A stretch of DNA of 64,000 nt from Terribacillus saccharophilus (GCA_900110015.1 FOCD01000002.1:310001-374000), one strand, 5' to 3'. Shown: positions 1 to 9,423, counted from the first letter of the stretch. The notes: generated from the sequence alone by a model not told the origin. A program made the numbers and translations.

Positions 1-1036
1 TTTGTATTAAAGGCTTCTCTTGTTCAAGCAATCCCTCTTGACTTAAGTCATTGGCGTGTTCGCCCCAAAAAACTAAGCTGGATCCTTTCACGTTAGAAGT
101 ATCCACTTGTTTGTAGTAATCTGAAATGTAGAAAAATTTATTATATGCGTAAGCCCATTTCATATAGTCTATCTGTTCTGTTATATCATCTTGTGAAAAC
201 CGAGTTGATGGCAGGAAATATAAAGAATACGCATTATAGTTATATACCGAAAGACCATTTTCTTCAAAGTCTTGTACATCTAAACCCTGCGCACCGTTTG
301 AGAGTGTGCTTTGCTTCCAATAAAGTATAGAGAAGCTTCTATCCAAATTTTGAATTCCTTCTGGTGTAATGCTGTCATTCCAGATCTGCGGTTCATAATT
401 GCTGGCTTTAGCTGTTTCGGCAATTTGATTCATAAATCGGATAAAATCCGTCTGATGTGCTCCACTCCCCGGCACTTCATCCCCGCCAAGTACGATCCTC
501 TGTTTTCCTGCGAACTTAGGCTGATAAAATAAATCAAGTACTTCGTCCAATAGCTGGTTTGCTGTATACAGGGCAGCTGCATTATTGTGATAATCCAGTG
601 TATCTTCACTATAATCTGTTACGATGTCCGTATATAATCCACTATCTTTCTCTTTCATTACATTCAGCCAGCCCTTGGAATGCGCTGGTAAATCAATATC
701 AGGAATAACCATTATATTTCTATCATTGCTGTATGCTATAAGCGATAAAAGTTCCTTTTTTGTTAAGTAAGTAGAATTAGGATTTTCACTGTTCTGACCA
801 AGGAATTCAGAGGCAATCGCATAGCTCTCATTATCTGAGAAATGCAGCTGCAAGTAGTCTCCGCCATTAGCGTTTATCTCGTCAACAATTGCTTTTAATG
901 TACCAATGGAATAGTACTTTCTCGAAATATCGATTGTAATTCCTTTCTCTTGATCCTTTGCTTGTGCTGTATTCGCCATCGTTAGAAACAAGAGTATACT
1001 AACTGTTGTGATAGAAAGAAATTTAATCAACACCAT
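1..1036 (-). CDS. Secreted GH20 beta-N-acetylhexosaminidase, dispersin B-like (3' part outside window)
   Basis: The minus strand is open from 1036 to the window edge, about 345 codons, and the C-terminus is cut off. The protein starts with a signal peptide (VLIKFLSITTVSILLF, then TANTAQA) followed by a GH20 barrel. From memory of dispersin B, the segments DISRKYYS, LQLHFSDNESYAI, YNYNAYSLYFLP and LVFWGEHANDL align with it well. The catalytic Asp-Glu pair lies in VLGGDE near residue 185, where dispersin B has HIGGDE, so the His before GGDE is replaced. Family knowledge: such enzymes cleave beta-1,6-poly-N-acetylglucosamine of biofilm matrix; that specificity here is inference. The start is uncertain: AAGGGG lies 2 bases before ATG 1036, so GTG 1033 or TTG 1030 may be used instead. 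Confidence 0.8.
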   Translation of the reverse strand, partial: MVLIKFLSITTVSILLFLTMANTAQAKDQEKGITIDISRKYYSIGTLKAIVDEINANGGDYLQLHFSDNESYAIASEFLGQNSENPNSTYLTKKELLSLIAYSNDRNIMVIPDIDLPAHSKGWLNVMKEKDSGLYTDIVTDYSEDTLDYHNNAAALYTANQLLDEVLDLFYQPKFAGKQRIVLGGDEVPGSGAHQTDFIRFMNQIAETAKASNYEPQIWNDSITPEGIQNLDRSFSILYWKQSTLSNGAQGLDVQDFEENGLSVYNYNAYSLYFLPSTRFSQDDITEQIDYMKWAYAYNKFFYISDYYKQVDTSNVKGSSLVFWGEHANDLSQEGLLEQEKPLIQ

Positions 1037-1209
1037 TTCCCCTTTTCTTTGGTTAATAAAAAGTATTGTGCGGCTTACCATACAAACAGCATAAATTCAG
1101 CTAAGCTTTCCCTAATATCTAGTACTTTAAACTTTAAAAGAAAATGTTTTATTCAACATATGGATCATTCCTGCAACTTTTTTACAGATGTATTCTTTTA
1201 TCAGCAGAA

Positions 1210-1275
1210 AAAACACCTTCAATTATTATTTCGGATAAAAATGATCCGTTTTCAACCTTGAAGGTGTTTTTATTT
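1210..1275 (-). terminator. Terminator of the zinc operon
   Basis: A 13-bp perfect stem (AAAACACCTTCAA with TTGAAGGTGTTTT) encloses a second small hairpin (CGGAT/ATCCG). It is flanked by T-runs on both strands. It sits just after the stop of the last cobW gene and probably ends that operon; it could work in both directions. Confidence 0.75.
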
Positions 1276-1307
1276 TTCACAGCTTTGAGAGCATTCATAG
1301 TGTTTGC

Positions 1308-2483
1308 TTATGCAAAAGCAGGAAGAGGATCAGAGAATGTCTCACTGTCCAGCAGCATTTCATCTTCTGTCAGCAAACACGCATCGAGATCCTTTATTAT
1401 CATTTCTTTAGCTAAACCTATCCCGATAAACACTAATTCCGTCATTCTGTCTCCATATAGAGGATGCCATCTTGCTGCTAGTTCCTCGTCCTCGGCTCGC
1501 ATAACTTCCTGCTCCTCCGGCGAATACGTGCTGATCCATGGTCCCGCAGCCTCGATTGCCAGCGACTGACCCGCCTGGGACAATAAACCGCTTGTATCCG
1601 GACGAGATGCTAGCCAGAAAAAGCCCTTCGCCCGTACGACACTGCTTGGCCATTTCTCAAGCCACTTCATCCAGCGCTCAGGGTGGAACGGCCGTTGTCT
1701 TCGATAGACAAAAGAAGAGATTCCAAACTCCTCTGTTTCTGGTATATGCTCACTGTTCAGCTCCTTGATCCAACCTGCAGATTGGCTGGCTTTCTCAAAG
1801 GAAAATGTCTTTGTATCAAGGACAAGATTAGGTTCGACTTTCCCAACCTCCGTTTGATGGATATCCGCTTCTGGGTTCAGTGTATGCATCAAGCTGTACA
1901 GCTGTTGCAGTTCATCCTTATCCAGCTGATCTGCTTTATTAAGCAAAATTACATCCGCAAATTCGATTTGGTCGAGCAGTAAATCAGAAATCTCCCGTTC
2001 GTCCTCTTCTACTGCCTGCTGCTGCCGGTCCAATAATGACTCTCCTGATTGATAATCATGCCAAAAACTCCCGCTATCTACAACGGTCACCATTGTATCC
2101 AATCGACATTTGGCAGACAGATCAATTCCGAGTACTTCTTCTTGATACGTAAAGCTTTGGGCTACTGGAATGGGCTCAGATATACCAGTGGATTCCACTA
2201 TAATATAATCGATATCCAGATCCGCCAGCTTGTCGATTTCAATGATTAAGTCTTCTCTGAGCGTACAGCAGATACAGCCATTTTCTAGCTGGATTAGCTT
2301 CTCATCGGTACGCTTCAATCCGCCCTGCTCGACTAAATGGGCATCAATGTTAATTTCACTCATATCATTCACGAGTACACCAATTTTCAGTTGCTGCTTA
2401 TTGGCCAGCAGATGATTGAGAAGAGTTGTCTTACCCGCTCCAAGGTAACCGCTCAAGACGGTTACCGGTATTCTTCGATCCAC
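1308..2483 (-). CDS. CobW-family GTP-dependent metal chaperone, ZagA/YciC-like
   Basis: This 391-residue protein is a COG0523 G3E GTPase. Walker A is GYLGAGKTT (residues 12-20), the metal-binding motif is CICC (70-73), and the G4 motif is NKAD. The length matches YciC/ZagA of Bacillus subtilis (about 397), a Zur-controlled GTPase thought to supply zinc to client enzymes under zinc limitation. It starts at GTG, 3 bases after the rpsN2 stop, and has no strong RBS of its own, so translational coupling is likely. It is the third gene of the cobW-rpsN2-cobW operon behind the Zur box at 3988. The upstream cobW is a close paralogue. Confidence 0.9.
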   Translation of the reverse strand: MDRRIPVTVLSGYLGAGKTTLLNHLLANKQQLKIGVLVNDMSEINIDAHLVEQGGLKRTDEKLIQLENGCICCTLREDLIIEIDKLADLDIDYIIVESTGISEPIPVAQSFTYQEEVLGIDLSAKCRLDTMVTVVDSGSFWHDYQSGESLLDRQQQAVEEDEREISDLLLDQIEFADVILLNKADQLDKDELQQLYSLMHTLNPEADIHQTEVGKVEPNLVLDTKTFSFEKASQSAGWIKELNSEHIPETEEFGISSFVYRRQRPFHPERWMKWLEKWPSSVVRAKGFFWLASRPDTSGLLSQAGQSLAIEAAGPWISTYSPEEQEVMRAEDEELAARWHPLYGDRMTELVFIGIGLAKEMIIKDLDACLLTEDEMLLDSETFSDPLPAFA

Positions 2484-2486
2484 CGT

Positions 2487-2756
2487 TTACCAGCTCGCTT
2501 TCCGCACACCAGGTACTTGCCCTTTGTGAGCATACTCACGGAATTTAATCCGGCTCATGCCGAATTTCCGCATATAGCCGCGCGGACGTCCAGTAACTTC
2601 ACAGCGGTTTTTCAATCGTGTTGGAGAAGAATCACGAGGCAGTTTCTGTAATGCTTCGTAATCTCCCTTTTCCTTCAGTTCCCTTCTCAGCTCTGCGTAT
2701 TTCAACACCATTTCCTGTCTTTTCTTCTCTTTTGCGATTTTAGATTTTTTTGCCAT
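2487..2756 (-). CDS. rpsN2: Ribosomal protein S14, zinc-independent paralogue
   Basis: The 89-residue protein has the S14 C-terminal signature ([30 protein letters not shown]). It has a single Cys and no CxxC pairs, so this is the C-minus form. In Bacillus subtilis the equivalent protein (RpsN2/YhzA) is derepressed by Zur and replaces the zinc-binding S14 when zinc is scarce, freeing zinc and keeping 30S assembly going. Its place between two cobW genes behind a Zur box supports the same role. The RBS AGGAGG lies a few bases before the ATG. Confidence 0.95.
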   Translation of the reverse strand: MAKKSKIAKEKKRQEMVLKYAELRRELKEKGDYEALQKLPRDSSPTRLKNRCEVTGRPRGYMRKFGMSRIKFREYAHKGQVPGVRKASW

Positions 2757-2772
2757 TATTAGTTCCTCCTAA

Positions 2773-3975
2773 TTATTGTGCTGTCTGGATGTTCCAGCGG
2801 AATGGATCTGCCAGCTGTGACCAATCACCTGCAAGCTCTGATTCTGTCAGCAGGCAGCTGTCCAGCTCCTTTGTTATTGCTTGCTGATCTAAATCTGTTC
2901 CGATGAACACAAGCTGTGTTTTTCTGTCTCCATATTCGGGATGCCACTCTTTATTGATGGATGGATTTTCTCTCCGGATAAACTGTTGTCGTTCGTCATC
3001 CAAGGAAGCAACCCAATAGGATACGGGTTCGATATTCGCGGCCGGACCAGCTTGTGAAAGCAGCAAAGCAAATTGATTACGCGTCGCACACCAAGTAATC
3101 CCTTTTGAGCGGATGATGTTTTCCGGCATCGTTTCAACGAACTGCATGAAGCGTTCTGAATGAAAAGGATGCTGCCGGACATATGTGAACGAACCGATGC
3201 CATATTCTTCTGTTTCAGGTGTATGCTGTTCTGGTCCATTCTCCAGTTCCTTCAGCCATCCAGCTGAAGAGCTGACTTTCTCAAAATCAAACAATTGAGT
3301 GGACAGAATTTCCTTTGGATCTACTTTTCCATGTGTTGTTTCAATGATTTTTGCCTCCGGCTGTAATAGCCGCAGTACATGCTTCAATTCACGCAAAGCC
3401 TTTTCTTCCACAAGATCACACTTATTAAGAATCAGCACATTACAAAATTCAATCTGATCAAGCAACAGGTCGGCAATTTCTCGTTCATCATTCTCAGCAA
3501 CCTCTTGCTGCCGATCCAGCAAACTCTCGCCAGAACCGAAGTCATGCCAAAACCGGTTCGCATCTACTACCGTCACCATCGTGTCTAGAGTAGTAAAGTC
3601 TGATAGATTAATATTCAGCTGCTCATCGATATACGTAAATGTCTGTGCTACTGGTACCGGCTCACTAATTCCGCTTGATTCAATGAGGATATAATCAAAG
3701 CTGCCGTTCTTCGCCAGCTTCTCCACTTCAACCAGCAGATCATCCCGCAGTGTGCAGCAAATACAGCCATTCGACATCTCAACCAACTGTTCATCTACTC
3801 GTGATAAGGTACCTTCGTTTTCTACCAGTCCAGCATCAATGTTGATTTCGCTCATGTCATTCACAATGACCGCAACCTTCAAGCCATCCCGGTTGTGCAG
3901 AATATGATTGAGCAGCGTTGTTTTCCCTGCTCCCAGATACCCACTTAAAACTGTTACAGGTATTTTCTTTTTCAT
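2773..3975 (-). CDS. CobW-family GTP-dependent metal chaperone, ZagA/YciC-like
   Basis: This 400-residue G3E GTPase has Walker [10 protein letters not shown] (residues 12-20), the CICC motif near residue 72, G4 motif NKCD and a CobW C-terminal domain. It is a close paralogue of the 391-residue protein downstream. It is the first gene of the operon cobW-rpsN2-cobW. The start has RBS AGGAGAGATGAA directly before the ATG, and a Zur box covers the region just upstream. By analogy with Bacillus subtilis it is made under zinc limitation to deliver zinc to client enzymes; which clients is not visible. Confidence 0.92.
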   Translation of the reverse strand: MKKKIPVTVLSGYLGAGKTTLLNHILHNRDGLKVAVIVNDMSEINIDAGLVENEGTLSRVDEQLVEMSNGCICCTLRDDLLVEVEKLAKNGSFDYILIESSGISEPVPVAQTFTYIDEQLNINLSDFTTLDTMVTVVDANRFWHDFGSGESLLDRQQEVAENDEREIADLLLDQIEFCNVLILNKCDLVEEKALRELKHVLRLLQPEAKIIETTHGKVDPKEILSTQLFDFEKVSSSAGWLKELENGPEQHTPETEEYGIGSFTYVRQHPFHSERFMQFVETMPENIIRSKGITWCATRNQFALLLSQAGPAANIEPVSYWVASLDDERQQFIRRENPSINKEWHPEYGDRKTQLVFIGTDLDQQAITKELDSCLLTESELAGDWSQLADPFRWNIQTAQ

Positions 3976-3987
3976 TTCATCTCTCCT

Positions 3988-4007
3988 AATTGTAATTGTT
4001 ACGATTT
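3988..4007 (-). promoter_or_regulatory. Zur box of the cobW-rpsN2-cobW operon
   Basis: Read on the minus strand the site is AAATCGTAACAATTACAATT, close to the Bacillus Zur consensus (TCGTAAT-N-ATTACGA), with one weaker half. It lies 12 bases upstream of the first start codon, where bound Zur would block transcription when zinc is plentiful. Confidence 0.82.
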
Positions 4008-4031
4008 AAAAATAACGAAATTTTTTTAGCT

Positions 4032-5039
4032 TTACGCGCCCTTTGTAAGAAAATTGTCAGTATCACCAAGACAATAAGCAAAACCTGTCCGCAGTTCTTC
4101 TTCATCCAGCTCTCTTCCTATAAAAACAAGTTCATTCTGCTTGTCTTCTCCTTGCTTCCACTCTCTGTCAGCAGTACTTGCAAACAACATATGAACGCCT
4201 TGGAACAGCACTCGCTTGCTCATCCCTTTCACATGGAGAATTCCTTTATAGCGGAATAAGCTCTCTCCTTTTACTTGAACCAAATAAGAGAACCACATAT
4301 CTAAGCGCTTCGAGTCGATTTGCCGCTTATCCTTCAGCACAATTGCTTGAATGTCATCATGATGATGGTGATGATGATCCAGCATATCAGGACGAACACT
4401 TAATTTTTGATCCAGCGAAAAACTGAATACATCAAGCAGTTTAAATAATGGAACTTGACTGTTTTGAGTGAAGAAAAGTTCCGCTTCTGGATTCATTCCC
4501 TGTATGCGTGTAGATAACAGGTTCAGCTCTTCTTCTGATACAAGATCCTGTTTATTTATAATAATTTTATCTGCAAAAGCAATTTGCTCCCTAGCTACTG
4601 CATGAGCATCCAATTGTCTGTTGGTATGTAAAGCGTCCACGACTGTACACACACTATCCAGTTCAAACCAATACCGCATAACATCGTCCATTAGGAAAGT
4701 CTGAATAACAGGCGCGGGATTTGCCAAACCAGTCGTCTCAATGATCACACGCTGAAGCTCGGTTCCCTCTTTATGCGCACGAACGAGCATGTCTTTGAGT
4801 ATTCTAATCAAATCACCGCGTACATTGCAGCAAATACAGCCATTATTTATTTCAACTATCTCTTCCTTCGTCTCCTCGATAAACTTTCCATCGATTCCTG
4901 TTTCACCGAATTCATTGATGATAACGGCCGTATTACTGCTTCGTACATCACGAAGAATTCGGTTCAATAACGTCGTCTTTCCTGCTCCAAGAAATCCCGT
5001 CAAAATCGTGACAGGAATTTTGTTTGTTGTGTTAGACAT
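4032..5039 (-). CDS. CobW-family GTPase with His-rich metal-binding stretch
   Basis: This 335-residue protein belongs to a different COG0523 subgroup from the two ZagA-like neighbours. Walker A is GFLGAGKTT, followed by NEFGE, a CICC motif (CICCNVRGD) and NKQD. A run of six His residues (near residues 222-228, DHHHHHHDD) sits in the linker to the C-terminal domain and probably binds zinc. The start has AGAGGTG as RBS and a near-perfect Zur box 19 bases upstream. It appears monocistronic, since the next cobW downstream has its own Zur box. Confidence 0.9.
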   Translation of the reverse strand: MSNTTNKIPVTILTGFLGAGKTTLLNRILRDVRSSNTAVIINEFGETGIDGKFIEETKEEIVEINNGCICCNVRGDLIRILKDMLVRAHKEGTELQRVIIETTGLANPAPVIQTFLMDDVMRYWFELDSVCTVVDALHTNRQLDAHAVAREQIAFADKIIINKQDLVSEEELNLLSTRIQGMNPEAELFFTQNSQVPLFKLLDVFSFSLDQKLSVRPDMLDHHHHHHDDIQAIVLKDKRQIDSKRLDMWFSYLVQVKGESLFRYKGILHVKGMSKRVLFQGVHMLFASTADREWKQGEDKQNELVFIGRELDEEELRTGFAYCLGDTDNFLTKGA

Positions 5040-5057
5040 GATACACCTCTCAAACCC

Positions 5058-5078
5058 AATTCGTAATTGTTACGATTT
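5058..5078 (-). promoter_or_regulatory. Zur box of the His-rich cobW gene
   Basis: On the minus strand this reads AAATCGTAACAATTACGAAT, a 21-bp inverted repeat with TCGTAA...TTACGA arms. It is a better match to the Zur consensus than the site at 3988. It is 19 bases upstream of the start codon. Confidence 0.88.
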
Positions 5079-5185
5079 AAATCATACATGATGTTCAACA
5101 GCTTGTAAAGTCTGTATCCTAAAAATTGTCCGGGAGATAACTTTACAAAGTGTTTGTTAGATTGGTGAAGAGTCTGTAAAATTGG

Positions 5186-5213
5186 TTTCAATATATCCTG
5201 CATCGGGTATAAT
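5186..5213 (+). promoter_or_regulatory. SigA-type promoter of the 38-codon gene
   Basis: TTTCAA (5186-5191), a 16-base spacer and a perfect TATAAT (5208-5213) precede the small ORF at 5246 by a suitable distance. Confidence 0.6.
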
Positions 5214-5245
5214 CTGGTTGAAACACCTAAAAGGAGAGATGTAAC

Positions 5246-5362
5246 ATGCTTAACAAACTAGAAGAAACACCAAAGGTAATTCATTGCAAAGATGATGCTG
5301 AGTTTAGAGACTGGCTAACAAGATTGAGTGACCCAGAGAACGAAGAAGAGTTAGACGGCTAA
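5246..5362 (+). CDS. Small acidic protein, 38 residues, unknown function
   Basis: The ORF begins MLNKLEETPKVIHCKDD and ends with an acidic tail (ENEEELDG). It has a strong RBS (AAGGAGAG, 7 bases before ATG), a promoter upstream and a strong terminator downstream, so it forms a complete single-gene unit. I do not recognise the family. There is one Cys-His pair (residues 13-14) and no membrane segment or signal peptide. It diverges from the Zur-controlled cobW gene, but the Zur box lies about 110 bases from its promoter, so shared control is doubtful. Confidence 0.65.
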   Translation: MLNKLEETPKVIHCKDDAEFRDWLTRLSDPENEEELDG

Positions 5363-5407
5363 TCCCCCTCTCCTCTATCTTCCTTCTTTTTTATTTCTCC
5401 ATATATA

Positions 5408-5440
5408 AAAAGCGTGCCTGTGAGGGCACGCTTTTCTTCG
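5408..5440 (+). terminator. Terminator after the 38-codon gene
   Basis: An 11-bp perfect stem (AAAAGCGTGCC / GGCACGCTTTT) with a 6-base loop and a following T-rich stretch. It is symmetric and could also work on the minus strand. Confidence 0.8.
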
Positions 5441-5445
5441 TTTTA

Positions 5446-5637
5446 TGGACTAGCTTTGCTGGGTGGAGCTGTCTAGCTACAGAAACCAGAAACGGTCTTT
5501 TCCGCTTTTCGATGTTGTCTAGCTGCGAAAGCCAGGAACTACGCCGGAAGAGAGAAAGCCCTGCGTAAGGAAAAGTCACCTTACTCCGGGCTTTCTCTCT
5601 TCCTTCTCCGTTCCTAAACGGCTTTCTCCGCTTTTGG
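5446..5637. repeat. Bacillaceae-type palindromic intergenic repeat
   Basis: Two imperfect copies of a 26-bp unit containing TTGTCTAGCTGC / CTGTCTAGCTAC and ending CCAG(A/G)AAC lie at 5468-5493 and 5514-5539. The second runs into a long stem: GAAAGCC-AGGAAC (5527-5539) pairs with GTTCCT...GGCTTTC (5610-5626), a perfect 16-bp arm (5546-5561) pairs with 5588-5603, and an inner GTAAGG/CCTTAC closes it. The element begins right after the putC stop. It resembles TGTCTAGCT-containing repeats seen between genes in Bacillaceae; the resemblance is from memory and the function is unknown. Confidence 0.6.
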
Positions 5638-7185
5638 TTAATACATCTCACTAACAGTCTTCGCCAGCATATGCAGCTGCAAATAATCTGGGCCTCCGGC
5701 TTTGGAGTCGGTTCCTGACATTTTGAAGCCGCCGAATGGGTGGTAGCCTACGATGGCGCCGGTGCAGTTGCGGTTGAAGTACAGGTTGCCGACGTGGAAT
5801 CGTTCTTTAGCGTATTCGATGTGGGCTCTTGTTTTCGTGATGACTGCGCCAGTGAGACCGTACTCTGTGTTGTTGGCAACGTCGATTGCTTCCTCGAAGC
5901 TGGAAACTTTAGAGAAGCCAAGTACTGGTCCGAAGATTTCTTCCTGCATAATGCGGGATGTCGGAGACAGTTCAGAGAAAATCGTCGGCTGGATGAAGAA
6001 GCCTTTGCTGTCGTCACTGGAACCGCCGCTTACGAGCTTGCCTTCTGTTTTGCCGACTTCGATATATTCGGTAATCTTATCAAATGAATCTTGATCTATG
6101 ACTGGTCCCATATATACATCTGCACTTTCTGGTGCTGCAGTAATACGGGATTCTGTGATTTCAATTACACGCTGAAGGACAGCGTCGTATACCTTCTCAT
6201 GCACAACAGCACGAGAGCCAGCCGAGCATTTTTGTCCGGCAAAGCCGAATGCGGAAATTGCAATTGCATCTGCTGCAAGTTCGATGTCAGCATCTTCGTC
6301 AACAACGATCGTATCCTTACCCCCCATTTCTGCAATGACGCGTTTAAGATGCTGCTGACCTGGCTGTACCTTGGCTGCTTTTTCAAAAATACGTGTACCG
6401 ACATCTCGAGAGCCCGTGAACGTAATGATGCTTGTTTTCGGATGCTCCACAAGATAATCACCTACTTCTGCACCGCTTCCTGGCACAAAGTTGATAACGC
6501 CTTTTGGAACACCAGCTTCCTCAAGCACTTCAACGAACTGAGCCGCGATGACAGGTGTTGCACTTGCCGGTTTGAGAACTACTGTGTTACCTGTCACTAA
6601 TGGTGCAACAGTCGTTCCAGCCATGATTGCAAACAAGAAGTTCCATGGTGAAATAACAACCGTTACGCCCGTTGCTGTGTAAATGTAGCGGTTCGCTTCA
6701 CCTTCACGTGACATGACCGCTTTACCAGGAGCAAGCTCTATCATCTGACGTGCATAATATTCCATGAAATCAATTGCTTCTGCTGTATCCGCGTCCGCTT
6801 CTTTCCATGGCTTGCCTGCTTCCTTAACAAGAAGCGCTGAGAAATAATGCTTTTTGCGACGAACTATTGCTGCTGCACGCATCAAAATATGAGCGCGTTC
6901 CTCAGGCTTCGTATAGCGCCATGTTTCAAAAGCTGTTGCTGCTGCTTCAATGGCACGTTCAGCATGCTCCTGAGAAGCTTTGGAAACCTTGCCAACTACT
7001 TCTTCTTTATTCGCTGGATTGATAGAGACGATTTTCTCATCGGTCGTCACTTTTTCACCGTCAATCACAAGCGGGTACGATTCTCCCATCACCTTCTGTA
7101 CCTGCTCCAGCGCTTTATGGAAAGCCTGCTGTTCTTTTTCCTCTGTAAAATCGGTGAACGGTTCATGTTTATAAGGTGTCGTCAT
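5638..7185 (-). CDS. putC: 1-pyrroline-5-carboxylate dehydrogenase
   Basis: The 515-residue protein oxidises pyrroline-5-carboxylate (glutamate semialdehyde) to glutamate with NAD, the second step of proline use. It is an aldehyde dehydrogenase with the NAD-fold motif FTGSRDVG, general base Glu in EMGGKD, catalytic Cys in [11 protein letters not shown] (near residue 300) and the C-terminal motif [16 protein letters not shown]. The length equals that of RocA/PutC of Bacillus subtilis. ATG 7185 is preferred over the in-frame TTG 7191 because AGGAGCG is 9 bases upstream of it. The proline dehydrogenase gene precedes it by 20 bases, forming a putB-putC operon. A palindromic repeat follows its stop. 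Confidence 0.95.
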   Translation of the reverse strand: MTTPYKHEPFTDFTEEKEQQAFHKALEQVQKVMGESYPLVIDGEKVTTDEKIVSINPANKEEVVGKVSKASQEHAERAIEAAATAFETWRYTKPEERAHILMRAAAIVRRKKHYFSALLVKEAGKPWKEADADTAEAIDFMEYYARQMIELAPGKAVMSREGEANRYIYTATGVTVVISPWNFLFAIMAGTTVAPLVTGNTVVLKPASATPVIAAQFVEVLEEAGVPKGVINFVPGSGAEVGDYLVEHPKTSIITFTGSRDVGTRIFEKAAKVQPGQQHLKRVIAEMGGKDTIVVDEDADIELAADAIAISAFGFAGQKCSAGSRAVVHEKVYDAVLQRVIEITESRITAAPESADVYMGPVIDQDSFDKITEYIEVGKTEGKLVSGGSSDDSKGFFIQPTIFSELSPTSRIMQEEIFGPVLGFSKVSSFEEAIDVANNTEYGLTGAVITKTRAHIEYAKERFHVGNLYFNRNCTGAIVGYHPFGGFKMSGTDSKAGGPDYLQLHMLAKTVSEMY

Positions 7186-7205
7186 GATCAATCGCTCCTT
7201 TTCCT

Positions 7206-8123
7206 TTATTTTTGGGTCATGCCTTTAAATGCGAATGCTATATTCGCCGGTCGCTCTGCCAGCCTGCGCATGAAATAGCCATACCAATCATCACCATAAG
7301 GCAGGTAGATCCTAACCTTATAGCCTTGTTTGACCAGATCCTGCTGCAGCTGCTGCCGCATGCCGTACAGCATTTGAAACTCAAATTTGTCTTTCCCTAT
7401 TCCTTTTTCCAAGGCATAATGTTTAGCAAAGGACACCATCCGATCATCATGTGTCGCAATCGCTGTATAGCTGCCGCTGTCCAGCTGCTTTGCAATCAGC
7501 TTGCGATAATTCACATCTACATCCCGTTTTTCCGGGAAAGCGACGGATTTCGGTTCTTTATATGCCCCTTTTACTAAGCGAATGAATGGCTGCATATGCT
7601 GCAGTCTGTCCAGATCATCACTGCTGCGGTAAAGATACGCCTGTATGACGGTACTAACATTCTGATACTCGGCTTTCAGCTCTTGGAACAAATCCAGTGT
7701 CTTTTGACAGCGTTCCGAATCTTCCATATCGATTGTCACCATCACACCCAGACGATCAGCAGCCGTCAGGATACGACGAAGATTCAAATGGACAAGTTCT
7801 TCACTGATATCAAGTCCCAATGACGTCAATTTCAAGGATACTTGTGCATCCAGATTCGAAGACTTAATCAACTCAAGAGCTGCAACTACTTCCCCAGCTC
7901 GTTCAACAGCTGTTTGAGGATCAGCAACGTATTCGCCAAGATGATCCACGGTCACACTCATCCCCGTTTGATTCAATTGCTGGATGAATGGAACTGCTTG
8001 ATCGAAGGATACACCTCCGACGATTTTTCCTTTGACCATTTTAATGCCATATAAATTAGCCAGTTTGTTCAACGGTTGATTCTTTGATAAATACAAGAAA
8101 AAATTGCGAGATAAAGCTTCCAA
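7206..8123 (-). CDS. putB: Proline dehydrogenase
   Basis: This FAD-dependent enzyme oxidises proline to pyrroline-5-carboxylate. The 305-residue protein begins [20 protein letters not shown], as monofunctional PutB proteins do, and keeps barrel motifs such as [10 protein letters not shown], the catalytic-core stretch [17 protein letters not shown] and [22 protein letters not shown]. The start is a TTG with RBS GGGAGG 8 bases away. The frame is open much further upstream (to 8462), but that part has no homology I recognise and crosses the promoter region. It is the first gene of putB-putC; membrane association is expected from the family. Confidence 0.92.
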   Translation of the reverse strand: MEALSRNFFLYLSKNQPLNKLANLYGIKMVKGKIVGGVSFDQAVPFIQQLNQTGMSVTVDHLGEYVADPQTAVERAGEVVAALELIKSSNLDAQVSLKLTSLGLDISEELVHLNLRRILTAADRLGVMVTIDMEDSERCQKTLDLFQELKAEYQNVSTVIQAYLYRSSDDLDRLQHMQPFIRLVKGAYKEPKSVAFPEKRDVDVNYRKLIAKQLDSGSYTAIATHDDRMVSFAKHYALEKGIGKDKFEFQMLYGMRQQLQQDLVKQGYKVRIYLPYGDDWYGYFMRRLAERPANIAFAFKGMTQK

Positions 8124-8222
8124 CTGTGACACCTCCCAATCCACTTGCACATGTGCTATACCTTTATTGTAGAAATCTATTGAAGGGCTTTCAATATGCA
8201 GAAAAGACAAACAATTTTCGAG

Positions 8223-8245
8223 TTTTTGTGTAAAATACACAAAAA
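8223..8245 (-). promoter_or_regulatory. Perfect AT-rich palindrome upstream of putB, candidate operator
   Basis: TTTTTGTGTA and TACACAAAAA form a perfect 10-bp inverted repeat around AAA, about 100 bases upstream of the putB start and 120 bases upstream of the divergent GH10 gene. No T-run suggests a terminator, so a dimeric regulator site is more likely. The regulator is not visible in the window. Confidence 0.5.
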
Positions 8246-8367
8246 TAGTCATGTGAGGAAAGTTACATTTTATGATCGGCTGGTTTACAATAGGGTACTT
8301 TTGGAAAAAGGTACTTAATTGCCGATCCCATCCGATAATTACTATATAAATAACTGGAGGGCTTCTT

Positions 8368-9405
8368 GTGAAAAAGCGTAAATGGATTTGGATCGGAGGA
8401 GCAATCCTCATTCTCGGAATTAGCATAGGAGGATATCTAATGGAAAAACAGACGCTGCGCAAGCTTGCCGAAAACGATGATTTGCTGATTGGCTCTTCGA
8501 TTCGCTATGATGCGCTGCTGGAGGATGATACATATCAAAGACTCGCCACCACAGAATTCTCCAGCTGGACGATCGAGAACGAAATGAAGATGGATGCGAT
8601 GCAGCCAGAGCAAGGAGCCTTCAATTTTGTAAAAGTCGATGAGATGGTGCAAATGGCAAAGGAGCATGACATCAAACTGCGGGGGCATGTACTCGTTTGG
8701 GGAGAGGCGTTGCCAGCATGGGTAACCCAACAGATCGTGGATCGTGATTCAGCAGAACAAGTGCTCAAAACTCATATCCAGGAGATTGTCACCCATTATC
8801 AGGGCAGCATCGACACATTTGATGTCGTAAACGAAGCGTGGAATGATGATGGCACCTTACGGGATACAATTTGGCTCCGTACGATTGGACCAGACTATAT
8901 CCCCCTCGCTTTCCAGTGGGCTCATGAAGCCAATCCAGATGCTAAGCTTTATTACAATGACTTTGGTAATGAAATGTCGAATACCAAATCAGAAGCGATG
9001 CTGGAAGCACTGAGCAATTGGAAGGAAGAAGGCATTCCAATTGACGGTATTGGCATGCAAACACATGTAGATGCAGCTGATCCTCGCTTTTCAAAGGATA
9101 GCATTCAGGAATGGTTCACCCGTGTAGAAGATGCAGGCTTTGATATTGCTGTTACAGAAATGGACGTAAAGCTGCAGAATCTCAACAATGGGGATGCCAA
9201 AAACGTCCAAGCTGACCGATACGGAGACGTAATGGAAGTTTGTTTGGATACACCAGCCTGCGGAGAGTTCACTGTTTGGGGCATATCCGATAATCATAGC
9301 TGGGTTACCGAGCAGGAATCAGCTAATGGCAAACCGCTGCTTTTTGATGAAAACGGGCAGCCGAAGAAGGCCTATAACACACTGAAACGAAAACTATTAT
9401 TCTAA
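8368..9405 (+). CDS. Membrane-anchored GH10 endo-beta-1,4-glycanase (xylanase family)
   Basis: The 345-residue protein has an N-terminal membrane anchor (residues 7-25) and one GH10 barrel. Conserved family residues are present: ENEMK, GHVLVW, acid/base Glu in VVNEAWND, QTH, nucleophile Glu in VTEMDV, and WGISDNHSW. It should therefore be catalytically active. GH10 enzymes cut beta-1,4-xylan and some cut cello-oligosaccharides. GTG start; RBS GGAGG 7 bases before it. The gene ends 18 bases before a BcsA-like synthase, so a role in trimming or releasing the polymer made by that synthase (as BcsZ does for cellulose) is a better guess than scavenging plant xylan. That role is inference. Confidence 0.85.
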   Translation: MKKRKWIWIGGAILILGISIGGYLMEKQTLRKLAENDDLLIGSSIRYDALLEDDTYQRLATTEFSSWTIENEMKMDAMQPEQGAFNFVKVDEMVQMAKEHDIKLRGHVLVWGEALPAWVTQQIVDRDSAEQVLKTHIQEIVTHYQGSIDTFDVVNEAWNDDGTLRDTIWLRTIGPDYIPLAFQWAHEANPDAKLYYNDFGNEMSNTKSEAMLEALSNWKEEGIPIDGIGMQTHVDAADPRFSKDSIQEWFTRVEDAGFDIAVTEMDVKLQNLNNGDAKNVQADRYGDVMEVCLDTPACGEFTVWGISDNHSWVTEQESANGKPLLFDENGQPKKAYNTLKRKLLF

Positions 9406-9423
9406 GCAAGGAAGTGATACATC

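Noticed and set aside
8124-8462. N-terminal extension of proline dehydrogenase (frame open to 8462)
   Set aside because: Homologues begin near [11 protein letters not shown], a good RBS precedes TTG 8123, and the extension runs through the promoter region and into the divergent GH10 gene.
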